From Natrarchaeobaculum sulfurireducens (lineage in GTDB: Archaea; Halobacteriota; Halobacteria; Halobacteriales; Natrialbaceae), in NCBI RefSeq assembly GCF_003430825.1, contig NZ_CP024047.1, forward strand, positions 2,418,001 to 2,482,000: a stretch of 64,000 nucleotides of DNA, read 5' to 3'. The notes under the pieces are model-generated. The model did not search any database. It was given only the letters and a program-made list of their open reading frames with translations, and was not told the DNA's origin. Below are positions 34,794 through 43,721 of the stretch, piece by piece. Every line of letters starts with the position of its first letter. Position 1 is the first letter of the stretch. The position numbers and the translations under genes were made by a program.

Positions 34794-35072
34794 ATGCAGC
34801 CGGTCGAGCTCCTCTATATCGTCTTCAGTGGGACGCTGATCGCGTCGGGCCTCGTCATGGCAGGGATGGCCGTCCAGGCGTACGCGGAAACCAGACGCCG
34901 TGCGATGGTCTACCTCTCGGTCGGGTTTACGTTGATCGTCGCCGCCGCAACCGCCACGACGATCAGCGCGTTTGTCAACGATTTTCAAAACCCGCGCACG
35001 CTGTTGACGGTCAACTACTTCGTGACGACCCTCGGATTCCTGGCCGTGATCGCGAGTCTCTATGCCGACTGA
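34794..35072 (+). CDS. Small membrane protein paired with the wHTH regulator
   Basis: 92 residues from the ATG at 34794, which starts one base after the regulator stop; a GTG 12 bp upstream is less likely. Three transmembrane helices: LLYIVFSGTLIASGLVMAGM, MVYLSVGFTLIVAAATATTI, and YFVTTLGFLAVIASLYA, separated by short loops with AETRRRA and FQNPRTLLT. This matches a haloarchaeal DUF family nearly always encoded just after an ArsR-like HTH gene, so the two probably form a membrane-linked regulatory unit. Confidence 0.75.
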   Translation: MQPVELLYIVFSGTLIASGLVMAGMAVQAYAETRRRAMVYLSVGFTLIVAAATATTISAFVNDFQNPRTLLTVNYFVTTLGFLAVIASLYAD

Positions 35073-35147
35073 CCGCCCTCTCTCGAATTTTTCCCATCGT
35101 TGCCGTGGCCACGACACTTATTTCCTCCTCGTCGCCATACTGTTCGT

Positions 35148-35342
35148 ATGAATATCATCGACGGCGATAAGATCAATTGTAGCCGCTGTGACGAACTCAT
35201 CTCTCTGGAAGACGCGAACGTATTGGGAAAGCGAAATAACCGGACGTACGCGAAACCGCTCTGTGACGACTGTCTGAAAAACGTCGGCGTACCGAGAGGC
35301 TATGAACTCGAGCGTGACGTGAGCTACCTCATCGAGGATTGA
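35148..35342 (+). CDS. Small zinc-ribbon protein
   Basis: 64 residues with two CxxC knuckles (CSRCDEL near residue 11 and CDDCLKN near 39), enough for one Zn2+. Start at ATG 35148, with a CTTATTTCC TATA-like element about 27 bp upstream, so the mRNA is probably leaderless. The rest is a mix of charged residues and an amphipathic tail (RGYELERDVSYLIED). Zinc-ribbon microproteins are abundant in haloarchaea and several affect motility or biofilm; placement between archaellin regulators and cheF makes that plausible but unproven. Confidence 0.7.
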   Translation: MNIIDGDKINCSRCDELISLEDANVLGKRNNRTYAKPLCDDCLKNVGVPRGYELERDVSYLIED

Positions 35343-35392
35343 GTGGAACGTGCGGCCTCGGGCGGTCGTCGAGGACTGTAGACGGCCGACGA

Positions 35393-36256
35393 CTACTTCT
35401 GGTTCATCGCTTCGCTAGCGATATTGCGTCCACGCGGTTTTAACGCGACTTCCCGACGAACTCGAACCTCTTCTAGGACGTCGAGTTCGATCAGCCGTTC
35501 GTAGATCGACTCGACCTCGTCGGTATCGATGTCGAGGAACTCGGGGACCTCGAACGGGGAGACACCCGAGTAAATCGCCATCAACACTTCCTCTTCTTTC
35601 GAGGAGAGGTCGATCGACGAGGCGTTCTTTTTCGCCCCCCGATCGAGGACGGATTTCAAGATCGCGACGTTCTGTTTCGAGCCCGAGAGGTACGTCTGGA
35701 CGCTCGAGTCCTCCTCGGTGTGTTCGGCCTCGAGGACCGGCCGATCCTTCGAGCGGACCGTTCGTTCGTCGGTCTCGACGGTACCGACGTCGTCGACTTC
35801 GATCTGGACGAACCGTCCGTTTTCGACGGCGAAGTTGGCGACCCCGGTGTTGATGTTGACGCGCGCTTTTTGCCAGGACGAGTCCTGAACGACGCCGCCT
35901 TTGACAGCCGGATGTTTGATCAGAAGGATTTCGCCGTCTAAGATCGCCTTCTGAATCTGCAGTTCGAACTCGTTGACCTCGTCCATCGAGATCAGGTAGA
36001 CGTTTGGCCCGTAGTTGATGCTAATATAATTCGAGACCGTCGCGATTGCCTGGTTGACGTCGTACCGACCCCTGATCGAGGAGATCTTCGCAAGCGGAAT
36101 CGTCTCTTTCCTATCGTTGCCGACGATCACGATCCGCTTATTCGACAGGACGATACGGCCGTTCGACCAGTTGGTGTCTTTTAGTTTTCGCCCGTCACGA
36201 ACAACCTGGGTGAACTTTCCGGTGACGTCCGCGAGCTTTTGTTCGGACTTGCTCAT
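35393..36256 (-). CDS. cheF: Chemotaxis-archaellum adaptor CheF
   Basis: 287 residues of the archaea-specific CheF family (DUF439). CheF links CheY-P to the archaellum switch made of FlaC/D/E, as shown in Halobacterium. The N-terminal two-thirds are a PH-like beta fold (RDGRKLKDTNWSNGRIVLSN, KRIVIVGNDRKETIPLAKIS), and residues about 215-280 form a winged helix (SSKEEEVLMAIYSGVSPFEV, DTDEVESIYERLIELDVLEE). Starts inside the end of the HEAT-repeat gene (ATGA overlap), so the two are coupled, matching the known CheF/HEAT pair of Halobacterium. Confidence 0.93.
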   Translation of the reverse strand: MSKSEQKLADVTGKFTQVVRDGRKLKDTNWSNGRIVLSNKRIVIVGNDRKETIPLAKISSIRGRYDVNQAIATVSNYISINYGPNVYLISMDEVNEFELQIQKAILDGEILLIKHPAVKGGVVQDSSWQKARVNINTGVANFAVENGRFVQIEVDDVGTVETDERTVRSKDRPVLEAEHTEEDSSVQTYLSGSKQNVAILKSVLDRGAKKNASSIDLSSKEEEVLMAIYSGVSPFEVPEFLDIDTDEVESIYERLIELDVLEEVRVRREVALKPRGRNIASEAMNQK

Positions 36257-37515
36257 CCGAAATCACCACTGAAACTGCTGACACCACCCAGTTTTGACAG
36301 CGCAGAGAATCCACGTTTGCGTAACCGATCGCTTTCCGTTCGGTCGACGAACGACGAGATCCGATTTCGTGCCTTATCCCCGCCGATCTTCCCGAGGACG
36401 AACAGTGCTTTCACGCGCATTCCATCGTCGCGGTGGTCGTCTTCGACGATCTGTAACAACCGATCCTCGAGTCCATCACCGTCGAGCAGCGCAAGACTCG
36501 TCGCTGCGAACTTCGAGGTCATCTCGTCGTCGTCGGCCAATGTTTCGATCAACGCATCCTGAGCGTGTGTTTGATACTCCTCCGCCGCGATTCGGCCCAG
36601 CAACCACGCCGCGTTCCGGCGCTGGGCGGTCTCCGTACTCCGCTCGAGGATCTCGGTCAGTGGTTCGACCGCCTGTCGTTCGTTTGCCTCCGCGAGCTCG
36701 TCGACGATCTTCTCACGAACCTGATGACTGGCGCTCGCTGGCGCTTCCGAAAGGAGTTGCACCAGAGAGAACATCGCCGTGCGGCGCACCGAATCCGATT
36801 CGTCTTGTAACGCCTCGGCAAGCACTTCGACTGCGTCGACGCTTCCTAACCGACCAAGCGCATCGACGGCGATTCGGCGAAGCACTTCGTCGTCGTCTTC
36901 GGCGATATCGATCAGTTCACGCAACGCGTTCGTCGTACCGAGGTCCGCAAGCGCGTATGCGATTTCTATTCGGACATCGTACTGATCCTCGTGTAACTTT
37001 GGTGCGAGTGCTGGAACGGCCTCCGGCGCACCGATTCGTCCGATGGCACGAGCGACCCGTTTTCTCACCTCTGGGTCCGGATCGTCGATCGCCTTGACGA
37101 GTTCGGAGGTGACGTTCGTCTCTCCGATCCGACCGAGCCCCGATGCGGCGGCCATCCGCAACTCCGGCAGGTCAGCACGCAACCCTTTCGCGAGGAGTTG
37201 TGCCTTCTTCCACTCTGCAACGTTGTCGATCTCCTCTCCGGAGATATCGCCGATAAACCGTTCGAGCGCGTCTTGTCCGTACTGATCGAGTGCATCGATC
37301 GCTGCTGCCCGTACCCGTTCGTCTTCGTCGTCTTTCGCTACGGTGATCAGTTGATCCACGACGTCCTCGCGGGGGTATGTTTGGTCGGTAGCCTGGGACT
37401 CCAGTCCCCCGAGCACTTCGGCTGACCGACGGCGAATATTCGGGTTCGAGCTCTGCTCGAGATACGTGAGAAGTCCGTCGAAATCCGCGTTTCGCTCGAG
37501 TTCGAATAGTGTCAC
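36253..37515 (-). CDS. HEAT-repeat protein coupled to CheF
   Basis: 420 residues from the GTG at 37515, which has GGTGG 5 nt upstream; alternative upstream GTG/TTG codons at 37524-37527 lack this. Almost the whole chain is alpha-helical HEAT/PBS-lyase-type repeats of about 30 residues (for example LRMAAASGLGRIGETNVTSE and VRKRVARAIGRIGAPEAVPA), about eleven units. A homologous HEAT protein in Halobacterium interacts with CheF and is needed for signal transfer to the archaellum, so a scaffold role here is well supported by gene order. Confidence 0.88.
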   Translation of the reverse strand: MTLFELERNADFDGLLTYLEQSSNPNIRRRSAEVLGGLESQATDQTYPREDVVDQLITVAKDDEDERVRAAAIDALDQYGQDALERFIGDISGEEIDNVAEWKKAQLLAKGLRADLPELRMAAASGLGRIGETNVTSELVKAIDDPDPEVRKRVARAIGRIGAPEAVPALAPKLHEDQYDVRIEIAYALADLGTTNALRELIDIAEDDDEVLRRIAVDALGRLGSVDAVEVLAEALQDESDSVRRTAMFSLVQLLSEAPASASHQVREKIVDELAEANERQAVEPLTEILERSTETAQRRNAAWLLGRIAAEEYQTHAQDALIETLADDDEMTSKFAATSLALLDGDGLEDRLLQIVEDDHRDDGMRVKALFVLGKIGGDKARNRISSFVDRTESDRLRKRGFSALSKLGGVSSFSGDFG

Positions 37516-37669
37516 ATCTACCACCAAGCAGCAGCTTTTTTACCGACTGTTGGTCCCATGCCGGGAGTTCCAAGTGCCAAATATTCAACGTTCGCTTTCT
37601 CGCTGCGATCGACTGGGTGAAACCGCTTGCGTTCGACCCGGCCGATGCAGGCGCTGAAACCCCTCATTG

Positions 37670-38380
37670 TTACTCGACGTCCGTTCCGTCACCGGTGGCG
37701 TTTCCGGCATCATGTGTCTCTAGCTCTGCATCGGATTCGTTCGTCTCGGTATCGGTGTCGTTCGGTTGGTCGTGCTCGTCGAAGCGTTCTTCGCCGTCCG
37801 GGTACACCATCGTTGTGACGATCTGATTCCAGACCGCTAACTCGTCGACTTCACCATCGAGGTCCTGTCGTGCCCAATCTGAGTTTACGCCCCAGCCTTC
37901 GACTTGCGTCTCGAAACCATCGATGACCTCGGTGTACAGATGGTTGATATCCGATCCTCTCTCGACGAGTCCGTCACGGAAGAGAATGTAGATCAGCCCG
38001 ATCTCGTCGTCGGACGCTTCCCTGTCGGTTGCCTCGGATTCATAGAAAAGAAGCAGATCGTTATTTTCCGTGTCGTGATACAGCTCATCGACGATGATGC
38101 CGTTATCCTCGAGGATATAGTAGAACTCCTCTGGGCTCGCGTCCGGATCGTCACCCGGCGCTTCGGGCTCGATCGGGACGCGACTACTATTGAGGAAAGG
38201 AACGGAGTCGAGACAGCCAGCGGTCATTCCGAGTGAGAGGGTGCCGGCGGCAGCGAGAGCCTGTCGGCGAGTGAAACGCTCGGAACCGCTACTCGCAGCG
38301 GTGACGCCTTCCCCGAGGTGGCTGCAGCGTCGGCTCGTGTCATCGGCTGTATCGGTCGGGTTCCCGGGAGCGTCTCGCAT
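37670..38380 (-). CDS. Tat-secreted putative lipoprotein
   Basis: 236 residues from ATG at 38380. A twin-arginine signal RFTRRQALAAAGTLSLGM is followed by the lipobox TAGC (Cys at about 58), so the mature protein should be lipid-anchored outside. A GTG start at 38305 would place 11 residues before the Tat motif, closer to the usual length, and a TATA-like CTTTCATAAAG lies right at 38380, so the real start may be the GTG. The mature domain (about 70-210) mixes EEFYYILEDNGIIVDELYHD, LLLFYESEAT and EVIDGFETQVEGWGV; the tail is Thr/Asp/Asn-rich. Not recognised beyond secreted haloarchaeal protein. Confidence 0.75.
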   Translation of the reverse strand: MRDAPGNPTDTADDTSRRCSHLGEGVTAASSGSERFTRRQALAAAGTLSLGMTAGCLDSVPFLNSSRVPIEPEAPGDDPDASPEEFYYILEDNGIIVDELYHDTENNDLLLFYESEATDREASDDEIGLIYILFRDGLVERGSDINHLYTEVIDGFETQVEGWGVNSDWARQDLDGEVDELAVWNQIVTTMVYPDGEERFDEHDQPNDTDTETNESDAELETHDAGNATGDGTDVE

Positions 38381-38904
38381 CTTTATGAAAGGGTCACACC
38401 AGTAGGTCAAAAGAGCGTCGGCCGAACCGATCCAAGCTACGACTCCGGAACATCCCTTCCGTTCCGTCCTGAAACGCACGTAATCCCACACGTGCGAAGG
38501 ATCAAAGGTCCCGTTCGAGTAGCGAATTTCTGCTCACCTGGCGAGACAAAACTGACGGCTAGCGGTCGTGTTCCAGGGGCTCTCGAGGGAGATGGCCATC
38601 AGATGCTTGATCCCGAGCTCGCAGCGACGAGCTGTGAAAGAGACTCGAGAGCGATCTGATAGCGTTTTCAAGCGCATACCTGCGTCTTCAGGCGCAGATC
38701 GAGCGGTAGGCCCGACGCAGCATCCACACCAGTGGCCGGACCGGATTTCGTTTGCAATCTTTTTGCTGTGGTCCGACGTAACATAGAGTGCTACGGATTC
38801 GGTGAGATGCCGGCCCCGAACCACAAGGGGCGGTGGACCAGCGGTGGTTCACTCGGCAATGACACGGAATCCGATGGGGTCTGGTTGACCGGGCCACAGC
38901 CCTA
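38381..38904. other. Long gap without a clear gene
   Basis: Open frames here have no recognisable domain or signal. Plus-strand frames end close to the hairpin array that follows (a short peptide ECYGFGEMPAPNHKGRW near 38790-38840), which might be the decayed 3' end of a transposase-type gene, but the match to TnpB is from memory of the family style and not certain. Confidence 0.35.
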
Positions 38905-39089
38905 GACAGGGGAGGAAACGAGAGTTCCTCCGGTATCAAGCGAGAGCCAAGCTCTCGCGGACCGTCGGAAGACTGTGTCTTCCGAGATGCTGCCGGTTCC
39001 CCTTGAGTGCGGGTTGGAACCTTGAACGCCACACTCGGCGGAAATCCGATGGCCGGATTCCACGTCCTTCAGGGCGTGGAGGAGGTCAA
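38905..39089 (+). ncRNA. Candidate structured RNA or TnpB right-end (omega RNA-like) remnant
   Basis: Five hairpins in 185 bp: GGAGGAA/TTCCTCC (38911-38931), GCGAGAGC-CAA-GCTCTCGC (38940-38958), TCGGAAGAC-TGT-GTCTTCCGA (38965-38985), GGTTCC/GGAACC (38995-39021) and CCACGTCC-TTCA-GGGCGTGG (39060-39079), followed by AGGAGGTCAA. All stems are perfect or have one G-U pair. The last hairpin and GTCAA tail look like the right end of haloarchaeal IS1341/IS605-type elements, whose TnpB uses an RNA made from this region as guide. No intact tnpB is upstream. Either a leftover of such an element or an independent structured RNA. Confidence 0.5.
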
Positions 39090-39190
39090 GCGTGGTTCGT
39101 CCCACTCGGCACGGAATACAAGCTCGAGAACCAAAAACGTGAGAAAGGGCCACCCACCTGTAGCTTGACCAGCCGTAGTTTGGCCGATAA

Positions 39191-39200
39191 TTCAATAAAC
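39191..39200 (+). promoter_or_regulatory. TATA-like element of the surface-protein gene
   Basis: TTCAATAAAC centred about 28 bp before the GTG at 39225, consistent with a leaderless transcript and supporting that start codon. Confidence 0.4.
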
Positions 39201-39224
39201 ACTGATGGCTAACCCGACGGTAAG

Positions 39225-42056
39225 GTGATCCCCCTGAGTTGGCGTGTCGGTCAGTGGCGAGCCGCGGTTCGCGGACGTTCAACCCCGCGAAGCGAGCAGC
39301 TTGCGCCGTGGTCGGGCCGTCTCAACCGAACGCCAGCCTGGAGAGTTGGTATCGTGTTGGTCGCCGTTACCCTGTTCTGTGTATTTGCACTTACAACAGC
39401 GGCTGGAGTCGCCGGGGCAGCGGTCGACTCAGGAGGGGCGAACGGTGCTGTTCCTGCTGCTAACACTGGGGAAGCAGTAGACACAGAGTGTAACCCGGAC
39501 GATGATGCCGTCGTTGTTCGATTCGATGACGAACACGTTGTAAGCGGGGCAATTGCGGATGACTGCCCGGCTGATCCACACGTTCATCTCGAGGACAACA
39601 CCAGCGCCAAACTGGTCGTCGAGAACGGAACTGTACAGACGATCGACGGCGACAAGGCGACTGTCGGAGATCGAAACGTGTTCCGATTCAGCGACGAAGA
39701 CCCGGACCTGCGGGTTGCTGACGGCGAGTTCGTCAACTCATCGCTGATAATGAGCGACAACGGTACAGTCGTTCTCGAGGAGGACGAAACCGAAGAACTC
39801 GAGGTAGACGGTGATCCCGTAGTGTTCGAGGGTGACCCACAACTGCGTCTGTCGGAGCCAACCGTTTCCGAGGGGGCCGAGGGTGAGGAAGTCGATATCG
39901 ACGTCGACATCGAGTACCTCGGCTATCACGAGTTTAACGGGAATCTCTCGGTCGATATCGTGAACGAGTCCGGACAGCCAACCTCGGCGGACGAGGCGGA
40001 CATCACGCTCGAAAATCGTGAGGAGATAACCGAAACGATCACGTTCGAAACGAGAAACGGTGATGCACCTGAAGTAGAGGTGCTTACTGAGCTTAGTGGA
40101 GACGCCGGCGTCTCGAATCCGGCGGCTCAAAACAAGACGCGAGCGTCCATCGAGGAAGCCAGGATCGCCGTCGACATCGCAGACTACAATCGACCGGAAG
40201 AGGGCGATGACCTCGAGGTCACGGCTGTCGTTGAACGCATCGGTGCCCTCGACCGCGACGAGTTCAACGAGTCCTATCAGTTGGTCTTCGAAGTGGACGG
40301 ATCGACAGTGGACAGCCGATCGATCGAGCCGCTTGATGCCGGATCGAGTGAAGAACGGACGTTCGTCTACTCGACGGTCGAAGGGGATGGGCCGAACGTC
40401 GACGTCAAGCTCTCTGCGCTCGGCGGCGCAGGAGACCGAACCGTCGAGGAAACGCTCGAGGTCATTTCACCGGATGCACACGAGCGTGACGTACAGGCTA
40501 ATATCACGTCCTGGAACGCGCCGGAAGAAGGAGAGGAACTGGAAATCGAAGCCGATATCGAACATGACAACCTGCCCGATGGCACCCATACATATCCCAT
40601 CGAGTTCTCCGTTGACGGCAATATCATCGACGAAACGAACGTAACGTTATCGGGTCCCGGATCGGACTCCGAGACGGTGGATTTCACCTACGACGTCCAG
40701 CAAGGTGATGCACCCGACGTCCAGGCTACCGTTTCGACGCCCGGAGAACGCGATCGGATTACTCCACGGATATTCGGTAGTGGGTTTGAGTTACAGATCG
40801 TCGAAACAAACGCGCCGGTGAACGAGACGGAAACGCTCCAGACGACCGTCGCGGTTCAGAACACGGGAGATATCGAGGCGACACAGGACGTCAGACTGGT
40901 CGTCGACCAGGGTGGCGGTGATCCGGACCGAAATATCGAACATCTCAGAGACAACACGTCCGTCAGTCTGTCACCCGGTGAGTCGACCACAGAACGGTTG
41001 AGCTTCCGGACCGAAGACGACGACCCGAACAAGATCGACCTCATCGCACGGAGTGAAAACGACGAAGATATCAAAACCGTGCGGGTGAGACCGCTCAACC
41101 CGTTCTTCGAGATAGAGGATCTCGATCTCCCGGAGTCGGTCGAGCCGGATGAGGAATTCACCGTCTCTGCAAGCATAAACAACACCGGAGCGGAGGCAGG
41201 GACACAGTACATCGAGGTCGAGACCGAGGACGGAGAACTCGCCCACATAGACAGAATCACGCTTCCGCCAGTAGAGCATACGACCGTTTCGTTTACCGAC
41301 ACGGCTCCGAGTAGCCCCGGGACGTATGAGTATACATTTATGACGGAAGACGACGAGGTCGAGCGAACACTGTCGGTTTCGGACGGCGATGATGAGCCGT
41401 CCGACGTGGAGCCCGAGGATGACGAACCCGACGATCCCGAACCGGACGACGACCTCGAGCCGGACGACGACGTCGACGACGCCGAAGAGCCCGACGAAGA
41501 GCCGGACGCTGACGAGGACGACGGGCTCTCGTGGTTCATGGTCCTCCTTGGCGTCCTCGGTGTAGCCGCGTCGGTGCTCGTCTTACTCGTCTACCGAAAC
41601 GACCCTGAAAACTTCCCACCGGACCCAGCGACCGTGCGGGCCCAGCTCGAGTCGACCTTTACTCGCGAGGCACTCGAGCACCGACTCGAACGGGCGAAGA
41701 TGACCGCCGCGGCGCTCGTCGCGGCGATCAAAGCGGGAGACATCAACGCGATCGTCACGACGCTCAAACACGCGATTGGGCTGGGCAGCGGGACGTTGGT
41801 CGTCCAGAACGAACTGCCACGAGAGACGCTCGTCCGTATCCGCTGTCAGACGGCGGACGACACCGTGTTGCTCGAGGACCTCGAGTTGGGACCAAACGAA
41901 CGACGGACGCTCGGCTCGTTGCCCAGCGTCGATCAGTTCAAAGTCGGTGCAGGTGTCGAGGACATCACGGCCCACGAGGAAGTGTTCCAGGGGGCAAGCG
42001 GTGACGTCGGGGTCGTCCTCCGTCCGGAGGGCATTCTGATTGCGAACCTCGGCTGA
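39225..42056 (+). CDS. Large repeat-containing surface protein with cytoplasmic tail
   Basis: 943 residues. A basic N-terminus is followed by a signal helix (VGIVLVAVTLFCVFALTTAA, about 42-61) and an acidic extracellular part (65-770). Residues about 300-560 hold two or three related 100-residue beta repeats with shared phrases such as YNRPEEGDDLEVTA and WNAPEEGEELEIEA; about 660-740 resembles a CARDB-type Ig fold (ESVEPDEEFTVSASINNTGA). A stalk of Asp/Glu/Pro leads to a single transmembrane helix (WFMVLLGVLGVAASVLVLLV, about 772-792) and a 150-residue cytoplasmic domain of unknown fold. Not recognised as any named family; adhesion or sensing is possible. Confidence 0.75.
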   Translation: MIPLSWRVGQWRAAVRGRSTPRSEQLAPWSGRLNRTPAWRVGIVLVAVTLFCVFALTTAAGVAGAAVDSGGANGAVPAANTGEAVDTECNPDDDAVVVRFDDEHVVSGAIADDCPADPHVHLEDNTSAKLVVENGTVQTIDGDKATVGDRNVFRFSDEDPDLRVADGEFVNSSLIMSDNGTVVLEEDETEELEVDGDPVVFEGDPQLRLSEPTVSEGAEGEEVDIDVDIEYLGYHEFNGNLSVDIVNESGQPTSADEADITLENREEITETITFETRNGDAPEVEVLTELSGDAGVSNPAAQNKTRASIEEARIAVDIADYNRPEEGDDLEVTAVVERIGALDRDEFNESYQLVFEVDGSTVDSRSIEPLDAGSSEERTFVYSTVEGDGPNVDVKLSALGGAGDRTVEETLEVISPDAHERDVQANITSWNAPEEGEELEIEADIEHDNLPDGTHTYPIEFSVDGNIIDETNVTLSGPGSDSETVDFTYDVQQGDAPDVQATVSTPGERDRITPRIFGSGFELQIVETNAPVNETETLQTTVAVQNTGDIEATQDVRLVVDQGGGDPDRNIEHLRDNTSVSLSPGESTTERLSFRTEDDDPNKIDLIARSENDEDIKTVRVRPLNPFFEIEDLDLPESVEPDEEFTVSASINNTGAEAGTQYIEVETEDGELAHIDRITLPPVEHTTVSFTDTAPSSPGTYEYTFMTEDDEVERTLSVSDGDDEPSDVEPEDDEPDDPEPDDDLEPDDDVDDAEEPDEEPDADEDDGLSWFMVLLGVLGVAASVLVLLVYRNDPENFPPDPATVRAQLESTFTREALEHRLERAKMTAAALVAAIKAGDINAIVTTLKHAIGLGSGTLVVQNELPRETLVRIRCQTADDTVLLEDLELGPNERRTLGSLPSVDQFKVGAGVEDITAHEEVFQGASGDVGVVLRPEGILIANLG

Positions 42057-42088
42057 GAAGCGCCGCTCGAAAATAGTGGAGCAGCCGA

Positions 42089-43633
42089 TTACTCGACCGT
42101 CTGTAGTTCTTCGACGCGATCGACGAGGAGGTCGGCGATCTCGTCCTGTCGATCCGTCGCCGACACGATCCGGTCGGCCGCCGATTCGCTCTCGATGGCG
42201 CGACTGCGAACGGTCTCCATCGTCGAGGTGAGTTCTTCGACCGTCGCTGCCTGATCGTCGATCACGCGTGCGACCTCGCTGATGCCGTGGGCTGCTTCGT
42301 CGACCGAGCCGTCGATCGACTCGAGCGAGTCGAGGACGGCCTCGATCTCTGCGTCGGCGTCTGCGATTCGATCCGACGAGCGGTCGACCGTCTCGATCGT
42401 CGTCGCCGACTGGACCTGGAGTTCGTCGAGGCTCTCGGTGATCTCGTCCGTATGCCCTCGCGTCTCGTCGGCGAGCGTCTTGACGTGATCTGCGACCACG
42501 GCGAAGCCGTCGCCGCTGTCGCCTGCTCGAGCGGCTTCGATGTTCGCGTTCAGCGCGAGCAGGTTCGTCTCGTCGGCGACGTCGGCGACGATCTCGACGA
42601 CGTCTTCGATCTCGTCCATCTTCTCGGAGAGCCGTTCGACGTTTTCGACGAGTTCGTCGCTGATCGCGACGATCTCTTCGGTCGCGTCGCGTGCGTCTTC
42701 GCCCGCCTCGAGGCCGTCTTCGACCGCCGTCGCCGCGTCGGTTGCGGCCGAGTCGACCTCATTGGCCTGGGCAGCGACTTCTTCCATCCCAGCTGCAAAC
42801 GACTGCATCTCGTCGACCGAGTCGTCGAGCAACGTCCGCTGTTCAGTGACGTTCGCGGCGATTTCGTCCGCTGCCTCGTTGGCCTCCGCCGTCGCAGCGT
42901 CGATCTCGGTGGCCTGGTCGTCGACCCGGCCCGTGAGCGTCTCCAGGGTGTCGGCCATCTCGTTGACGGCGTCGATGACCGAGACGAGTTCCCCATCGAG
43001 GACGTCGAACGCGTCGGAGCGAGCCGCTCGAGCGGTCAGATCGCCCCGGCTGATCTCGGTCGCAGTTCGGCCGACTTCTTCGACGAGGTCGACCGTCGCA
43101 TCCCGCTGTTCGATCGTTTCGGTCCGGTCGACGACCACCTCGATGACGCCGATCAGTTCGTCGCCGTCGTAGAGCGGCGTCGCGGAGAAATCGATGTGTT
43201 TCTCGTCGCCGTGGCGGTCGATCATCGTGCTGGTATCGCCGTAGCGGTTCCGTTCTGGGTCCCGGAGTTCGACGCCGAACGCTGTGTGTGCGCGGTTGGG
43301 TTCCTCGAGGACTTTGTCCGCGAGCGTATCCGCTCGCCGGCCGTCCGGGTAGAACAGTTCCGAGACGTGATCGTGACCGACTGCCTCCTCGCGGTCGACG
43401 CCGGTGAGGTCGACGATAGCCGCGTTCCACTCGACAACGGTGCCCTCGCTGTCGAGGATGAACGTCGGCAACCCCGTTCCGTCGAACAGTTGCGTGACGC
43501 CCGCCCGCCGAATCGTCGCCGCGTGGCCGACCGACGATGGCTGGTGTTCGTCCGTGGATTCGATACCGCTCGAGTCCGCAGTGGTCCCCGTGGCTGGCGC
43601 TTCGGTGGTTCGTCCATCTGGCGTGCCGGTCAT
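42089..43633 (-). CDS. Soluble PAS-containing chemoreceptor (methyl-accepting)
   Basis: 514 residues from ATG at 43633. Order: low-complexity lead (1-40), PAS domain about 45-160 (LPTFILDSEGTVVEWNAAIV, DFSATPLYDGDELIGVIEVV), HAMP-like linker about 165-235, and the signalling domain to the end with the hairpin tip NLLALNANIEAARAGDSGDG and DHVKTLADETRGH. No transmembrane helix, so it senses a cytosolic cue (PAS domains often bind haem, flavin or small molecules). It would feed CheA/CheW, linking to the motility island 5 kb away. The bordering receiver gene on the same strand may share the pathway. Confidence 0.9.
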   Translation of the reverse strand: MTGTPDGRTTEAPATGTTADSSGIESTDEHQPSSVGHAATIRRAGVTQLFDGTGLPTFILDSEGTVVEWNAAIVDLTGVDREEAVGHDHVSELFYPDGRRADTLADKVLEEPNRAHTAFGVELRDPERNRYGDTSTMIDRHGDEKHIDFSATPLYDGDELIGVIEVVVDRTETIEQRDATVDLVEEVGRTATEISRGDLTARAARSDAFDVLDGELVSVIDAVNEMADTLETLTGRVDDQATEIDAATAEANEAADEIAANVTEQRTLLDDSVDEMQSFAAGMEEVAAQANEVDSAATDAATAVEDGLEAGEDARDATEEIVAISDELVENVERLSEKMDEIEDVVEIVADVADETNLLALNANIEAARAGDSGDGFAVVADHVKTLADETRGHTDEITESLDELQVQSATTIETVDRSSDRIADADAEIEAVLDSLESIDGSVDEAAHGISEVARVIDDQAATVEELTSTMETVRSRAIESESAADRIVSATDRQDEIADLLVDRVEELQTVE

Positions 43634-43721
43634 CCCGACTGCAACACGGCAACTCACCTCCTTATAGCCAGCGGCCAACCCACCATATTCATCAGAGCGG
43701 GCCGTTCCCGTCAGGGGACGT

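Noticed and set aside
38905-39089. RNase P RNA or SRP RNA as identity of the hairpin array
   Set aside because: The conserved RNase P core and the SRP helix 8 tetraloop arrangement were not found; stems are short and serial.
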